A stretch of 64,000 bases of DNA, taken from contig JAZODR010000038.1 in NCBI GenBank assembly GCA_045597125.1, forward strand, positions 38,475 through 102,474. The letters run 5' to 3'. The notes under the pieces were generated by a model that was not told where the DNA came from, did not search any database, and was given only the letters and a program-made list of their open reading frames with translations. The position numbers were made by a program, and so were the translations under genes. Each line of letters begins with the position of its first letter. The first letter of the stretch is position 1. This document shows, piece after piece, positions 60,384 through 64,000 of the stretch. This DNA comes from RGIG5579 sp045597125. Its GTDB lineage: Bacteria > Bacillota > Clostridia > Oscillospirales > SIG627.

Positions 60384-61694
60384 ATGAAGTTATCGAAAAA
60401 AAACGGATTTATTTTGTGGCTTGCAGTGGATGCGGTATTACTGATTGCAATCGTGGTATTGGCAATTCTGCTGGTTAAGGCGAAGTCCGGAAGTGAGCCG
60501 GCCGGCAATCAGAACACTCCGACCGGAGCGATATCGGGAGATGTGACCGGAACGGGTGAGCAGCAAGGCTCTTCCGGAAACAATGTAAGCAGCACAGACC
60601 CGACTGCAACACCGACGATAGCGCCGACGCCGACCACAACTGTGATTGGCTGGAATGAGCGTGAGGACGGAAGACAGTATGTGGATGCAGACAACAATCT
60701 GCTGATGTCTACGAAGAAGGAGATTGACGGTCAGACGTATTTCTTTGACGAGAAGGGATATGTGAGAACCGGTTGGTACAATGTAGACGGCAACAGCTAC
60801 TATCTGGCTGAGGACGGTGCGATGGTAGTAGGAACTACTACTGTGATAGATGGCGAAGAGCAGGTGTTTGACACAGAAGGCAAGTGGCTCGGTACGGCAG
60901 CAGAGATAGCAGCCAAAGCAACACCGACCCCGGTTCCGCCGCAGCTTCCGGAAGAGACACCGGTGATCAATAATGACAAATACGCGCAGTTCGATACAAA
61001 GGTTGAGGGCTGGTGGTTCGAGCGTAAGACGGATCATTCGCCATCCAGTGCGTACGGATATGATACGAAATACAAATTTGAAGAGAATGGTACATACTTC
61101 ATCAATAAGGATGTGGCAGAAGGAGACAAGGTAATCTACCTGACCTTTGACTGCGGTTATGAGAACGGATATACCGGGGCGATATTGGATACGTTGAAGA
61201 AGCACAATGCGCATGCAGTGTTCTTCGTAACGCAGACGTATATCAGGGATGCAAAAGACCTTGTAATCCGGATGAAGGAAGAGGGTCATCTGGTCGGCAA
61301 TCATACCATCACACATCCGAATCTGGCGAAGTGTTCCACGGAAAAGGTAGTGGAGGAGCTTACCGGCTGTGCGAATTATATGAAGGAAAAGACCGGTTAC
61401 AGCATGGATCCGTTCATGCGTCCGCCGGAGGGAGCTTACAGTGAGAAGTCTCTGCAGATTACCGGAGACCTCGGATACAAGACCATCCTGTGGAGTATGG
61501 CTTACCTTGATTGGGATACGGCAAATCAGCCGGGTAAGGATTATGTTGTGAACCACTTCACGAAGTACCACCACAACGGAGCGATTCCGCTCATCCACGT
61601 GGTATCGGAGTCCAACATGCAGGCATTGGATGATGTGCTGACGATGTTGGAGAATGAGGGATACCGTTTCGGTTCGGTTGCGGAGTTACAGTAA
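60384..61694 (+). CDS. Polysaccharide deacetylase, PdaA-like, with cell-wall-binding-type repeats
   Basis: A 436-residue protein with an N-terminal membrane anchor (about 8-32), then a Thr/Pro/Gly-rich spacer. Two or three choline-binding-like repeats follow (about 90-180, QTYFFDEKGYVRTGWYNVDG, SYYLAEDGAMVVG), then a NodB-type deacetylase domain (about 230-436). Catalytic motifs are LTFDCGYENGYT with the metal Asp, VGNHTITHP with the two metal His, MRPPEGAYSE and the C-terminal LIHV. The FDCGYE form resembles PdaA, which deacetylates muramic acid for cortex lactam formation. The start at 60384 has AAAGGAGAAA; an upstream in-frame ATG lacks similarity. Confidence 0.88.
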   Translation: MKLSKKNGFILWLAVDAVLLIAIVVLAILLVKAKSGSEPAGNQNTPTGAISGDVTGTGEQQGSSGNNVSSTDPTATPTIAPTPTTTVIGWNEREDGRQYVDADNNLLMSTKKEIDGQTYFFDEKGYVRTGWYNVDGNSYYLAEDGAMVVGTTTVIDGEEQVFDTEGKWLGTAAEIAAKATPTPVPPQLPEETPVINNDKYAQFDTKVEGWWFERKTDHSPSSAYGYDTKYKFEENGTYFINKDVAEGDKVIYLTFDCGYENGYTGAILDTLKKHNAHAVFFVTQTYIRDAKDLVIRMKEEGHLVGNHTITHPNLAKCSTEKVVEELTGCANYMKEKTGYSMDPFMRPPEGAYSEKSLQITGDLGYKTILWSMAYLDWDTANQPGKDYVVNHFTKYHHNGAIPLIHVVSESNMQALDDVLTMLENEGYRFGSVAELQ

Positions 61695-61754
61695 AGTTAA
61701 GAGATTTCCCGTGCGATATAAAAATAAGCACGGAAAAATATAAAAATAATAATG

Positions 61755-61900
61755 GAGGCAAGCATGAAAAAAATTGTTTGATAACGAATTTTTTTCATGC
61801 CGGAAATTGTGCCGAGAACGTCACAATTTCCATTTATGCGACATCAGAAATCACATTCGTGAGTTTCTGATGCGCTTCCTTCGAACATAAATCGTTCTCA
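61755..61900 (+). promoter_or_regulatory. Highly structured leader upstream of transketolase
   Basis: Three perfect hairpins stand in a row: 14 bp (61762-61775 with 61787-61800), 10 bp (61802-61811 with 61822-61831) and 9 bp (61842-61850 with 61864-61872). The loop of the second, GAGAACG (61814-61820), is complementary to CGTTCTC (61893-61899) just before the ribosome site, a possible pseudoknot. A five-codon open frame (61764-61781, MKKIV) preceded by GGAGG lies in the first stem. It matches no riboswitch class that I can name. Confidence 0.55.
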
Positions 61901-61916
61901 GGAAATGGAGGAAAGT

Positions 61917-63902
61917 ATGAGCAATATCGACAAAATGTCTGCAAACGCAATCCGCGTTCTCTCTGCAGACGCAATCCAGAAGGCAAAATCCGGTCATCCC
62001 GGACTTCCGCTCGGCGCAGCTGATACAGCTTACGCTCTGTGGGCAAAAGAAATGAAGCACAACCCGGCAAATCCGGACTGGTTCAACCGTGACCGTTTCA
62101 TCCTCTCCGGTGGACATGGTTCTATGCTTCTGTACTCCCTGCTTCATCTGTTCGGATACGGACTGACTAAGGAAGACCTGATGCAGTTCCGTCAGCTGGA
62201 TTCCCTTACTCCGGGACATCCGGAATACAAGCACACCAAGGGTGTTGAAGCTACTACCGGCCCGCTTGGCGCAGGTATGGCTATGGCAGTTGGTATGGCT
62301 ATGGCAGAGGCACATCTTGCAGCAAAGTTCAATAAGGAAGGCTATCCTGTTGTTGATCACTTCACCTATGTACTTGGTGGCGACGGCTGTATGATGGAAG
62401 GTATCACCCACGAGGCATTCTCCCTTGCAGGTACCTTGAAGCTTGGTAAGCTCATCGTTCTGTACGATAGCAACAAGATCACTATCGAAGGCAGCACTGA
62501 CATCGCATTTACTGAGGATGTTAAGGCTCGTTTCGATGCTTATGGATTCCAGACCATTACCGTTGAGAACGGTAACGATATCGACGCAGTGGCAGCAGCT
62601 ATCGCTGAGGCTAAGAAGGATCTTACCAGACCGTCCATGATCGAGATCAAGACTCAGATCGGCTTCGGTTGCCCGGGCAAGCAGGGCAAGGCAAGCGCAC
62701 ACGGCGAGCCTCTTGGTGATGAGAACATCGCAGAGATGAAGAAGAACCTCAACTGGCCGAGCGAAGAAGCATTCTTCGTACCGGAAGAGGTATATGCTAA
62801 CTACAAGGCAATCAGCGAAGCGAAGGCAGCAGACGAAGAAGCTTGGAACAAGCTCTTTGCTGACTACTGCGCTAAGTTCCCGGAGATGAAGAAGGCTTGG
62901 GACGATGAATTCAATATGGATATCGCAAAAGATCTCATCGACGATGCTGACTTCTGGGCATACGAAGACAAGCCGGAAGCTACCAGAAATCTGTCCGGTA
63001 TGGTAATCAACCGTCTGAAGGACAAGGTTCCGGGTCTTGTTGGTGGTGCAGCAGACCTTCATCCGTCTACCAAGACTTACATGAAGGAAGCAGGCGACTT
63101 CTCCGCAGAAGATTACAGCGGACGCAACCTCCACTACGGTGTACGTGAGATCGCTATGACCGCTATTGCTAACGGTCTTACCCTCCACGGACTCAGAGGC
63201 TTCTGCTCTACTTTCTTCGTATTCAGTGATTACGTAAAACCGATGGCAAGACTTTCTTCCATCATGAATATCCCGACCACTTACGTTCTGTCCCACGACA
63301 GTATCGGTGTTGGTGAAGATGGCCCGACCCACGAGCCGATCGAGCAGCTTGCTATGCTCCGTGCTATGCCGAACTTCAACGTATTCCGTCCGGCAGACGC
63401 TACCGAGACTATCGCTGCTTGGTATGCAGCAGTTACTTCCGAGAAGACTCCGTGTGCATTGGTTCTTACCAGACAGAACCTGCCGCAGCTTGCAGGTTCC
63501 TCTAAGGGAGCTCTTAAGGGTGGTTATATCGTATCCGCTTCCAAGAAGGAAACTCCGGATGCTATCATCGTAGCAAGCGGTTCGGAAGTACAGCTTGGTA
63601 TCGGTGCTCAGGAAATGCTCGCAGCAGAAGGCATCGACGTACGCGTCGTATCTATGCCGTGTATGGAACTCTTCGAGGCACAGTCCGCAGAGTACAAGGA
63701 AAGCGTTCTTCCGAAGGCAGTTCGTGCAAGAGTAGCGGTAGAAGCTCTCATCGGATACGGCTGGGATCGTTATGTAGGTCTTGACGGTGCAGTTGTATGC
63801 ATGAACGGATTCGGTGCATCCGCTCCGTACTCCAAGCTCTTCCCGAAGTATGGTTTCACTGCAGAGAATGTTGCAGCTAAGGTGAAGGAAGTATTGAAAT
63901 AA
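61917..63902 (+). CDS. tkt: Transketolase
   Basis: A 661-residue thiamine-diphosphate enzyme of the pentose phosphate pathway moving two-carbon units between sugar phosphates. The motifs are KAKSGHPGLPLGAA with the catalytic His, GDGCMMEGITHEAFSLAG...NKITIEG for ThDP and metal binding, and in the pyrimidine domain HDSIGVGEDGPTHEPIEQLA with the conserved Glu. C-terminal domain complete. The ATG at 61917 sits six bases after GGAGG; an ATG at 61905 overlaps that ribosome site. Codon use is strongly CCG-biased, as for its right-side neighbours. A long structured leader precedes it. Confidence 0.96.
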   Translation: MSNIDKMSANAIRVLSADAIQKAKSGHPGLPLGAADTAYALWAKEMKHNPANPDWFNRDRFILSGGHGSMLLYSLLHLFGYGLTKEDLMQFRQLDSLTPGHPEYKHTKGVEATTGPLGAGMAMAVGMAMAEAHLAAKFNKEGYPVVDHFTYVLGGDGCMMEGITHEAFSLAGTLKLGKLIVLYDSNKITIEGSTDIAFTEDVKARFDAYGFQTITVENGNDIDAVAAAIAEAKKDLTRPSMIEIKTQIGFGCPGKQGKASAHGEPLGDENIAEMKKNLNWPSEEAFFVPEEVYANYKAISEAKAADEEAWNKLFADYCAKFPEMKKAWDDEFNMDIAKDLIDDADFWAYEDKPEATRNLSGMVINRLKDKVPGLVGGAADLHPSTKTYMKEAGDFSAEDYSGRNLHYGVREIAMTAIANGLTLHGLRGFCSTFFVFSDYVKPMARLSSIMNIPTTYVLSHDSIGVGEDGPTHEPIEQLAMLRAMPNFNVFRPADATETIAAWYAAVTSEKTPCALVLTRQNLPQLAGSSKGALKGGYIVSASKKETPDAIIVASGSEVQLGIGAQEMLAAEGIDVRVVSMPCMELFEAQSAEYKESVLPKAVRARVAVEALIGYGWDRYVGLDGAVVCMNGFGASAPYSKLFPKYGFTAENVAAKVKEVLK

Positions 63903-64000
63903 GTTATGCTACTATACAGAGATTTCGCATATCATATTGCTCACACACTGGTAAAAAGACAACTTTTGAATCTGTGTGCCCTTGTCGGACGCAGGCGTTC
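63903..64000. other. Intergenic end of window, possible second copy of palindromic element sequence
   Basis: No gene is visible. The pieces GCATATC, ATATTGCT and CACACTGGTAAA.AGACA resemble parts of the core of the element at 60130-60230, and CACAC/GTGTG could form a hairpin. The relation is weak and the sequence is cut by the window edge. Confidence 0.3.

Overview
The window reads as a low-to-mid GC Gram-positive bacterium of the class Clostridia. Supporting features are an HprK kinase, WhiA, HemZ, RsfS, a SpoVB-like flippase, CotH-kinase and VanZ-family proteins, strong Shine-Dalgarno sites and consensus sigma-A promoters. Nearly the whole window is coding. I see no prophage, CRISPR array or transposase.

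Layout of the first 57 kb. 1-2383: end of a polysaccharide deacetylase, then glyA and rdgB. 2430-9100 (minus): one operon relA-dtd-hemZ-uridine-kinase-like-MOP flippase. 9248-12451 (minus): tRNA-Arg(CCG), a large membrane protein that looks like a catalytically dead P-type ATPase, and a SpoU rRNA methyltransferase. 12649-27261 (plus): a long housekeeping operon (SpoU methyltransferase, dprA, topA, plsX, rnc, smc, ftsY, nadD-yqeK fusion, rsfS, leuS), followed by rpsU, asd and rarA. 30239-40198: a repeat-rich surface protein, an EF-G-like GTPase, rpe, a CotH-family protein and two tandem SGNH-type lipoproteins. 40207-46750: nth, a small P-loop kinase, an acyl-AMP ligase with its own ACP, trmL, VanZ, a HAD phosphatase, mgtC with a structured leader, and rubrerythrin. 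47164-51139: hprK, a wrecked glucokinase gene, murB, whiA and yfbR. 51172-57265: an FkbM methyltransferase, tmcAL, then a two-gene pair in which a secreted glucosaminidase ends in a type I dockerin and the next gene encodes a membrane-anchored protein with a cohesin-like domain. I regard this pair as the most interesting candidate system: a miniature dockerin-cohesin device for holding a peptidoglycan hydrolase at the cell surface.

The last 6.3 kb (about 57.4-64.0 kb) differs in style. Proline is written almost always as CCG, whereas the left part uses CCC and CCT, and the wording resembles Lachnospiraceae. It holds tRNA-Lys, a DUF1538 membrane protein paired with a double PII-like protein, a 181-bp nested palindrome, a PdaA-like deacetylase and transketolase behind an elaborate structured leader. 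The switch coincides with a tRNA-Phe whose 5' and 3' acceptor halves do not pair. This points to a junction inside that tRNA, either an assembly chimera or a recombination event. Inferences that cross about 57.45 kb should therefore be treated with caution.

All calls come from reading the sequence by eye; no database search was run. Residue positions for domains are approximate.
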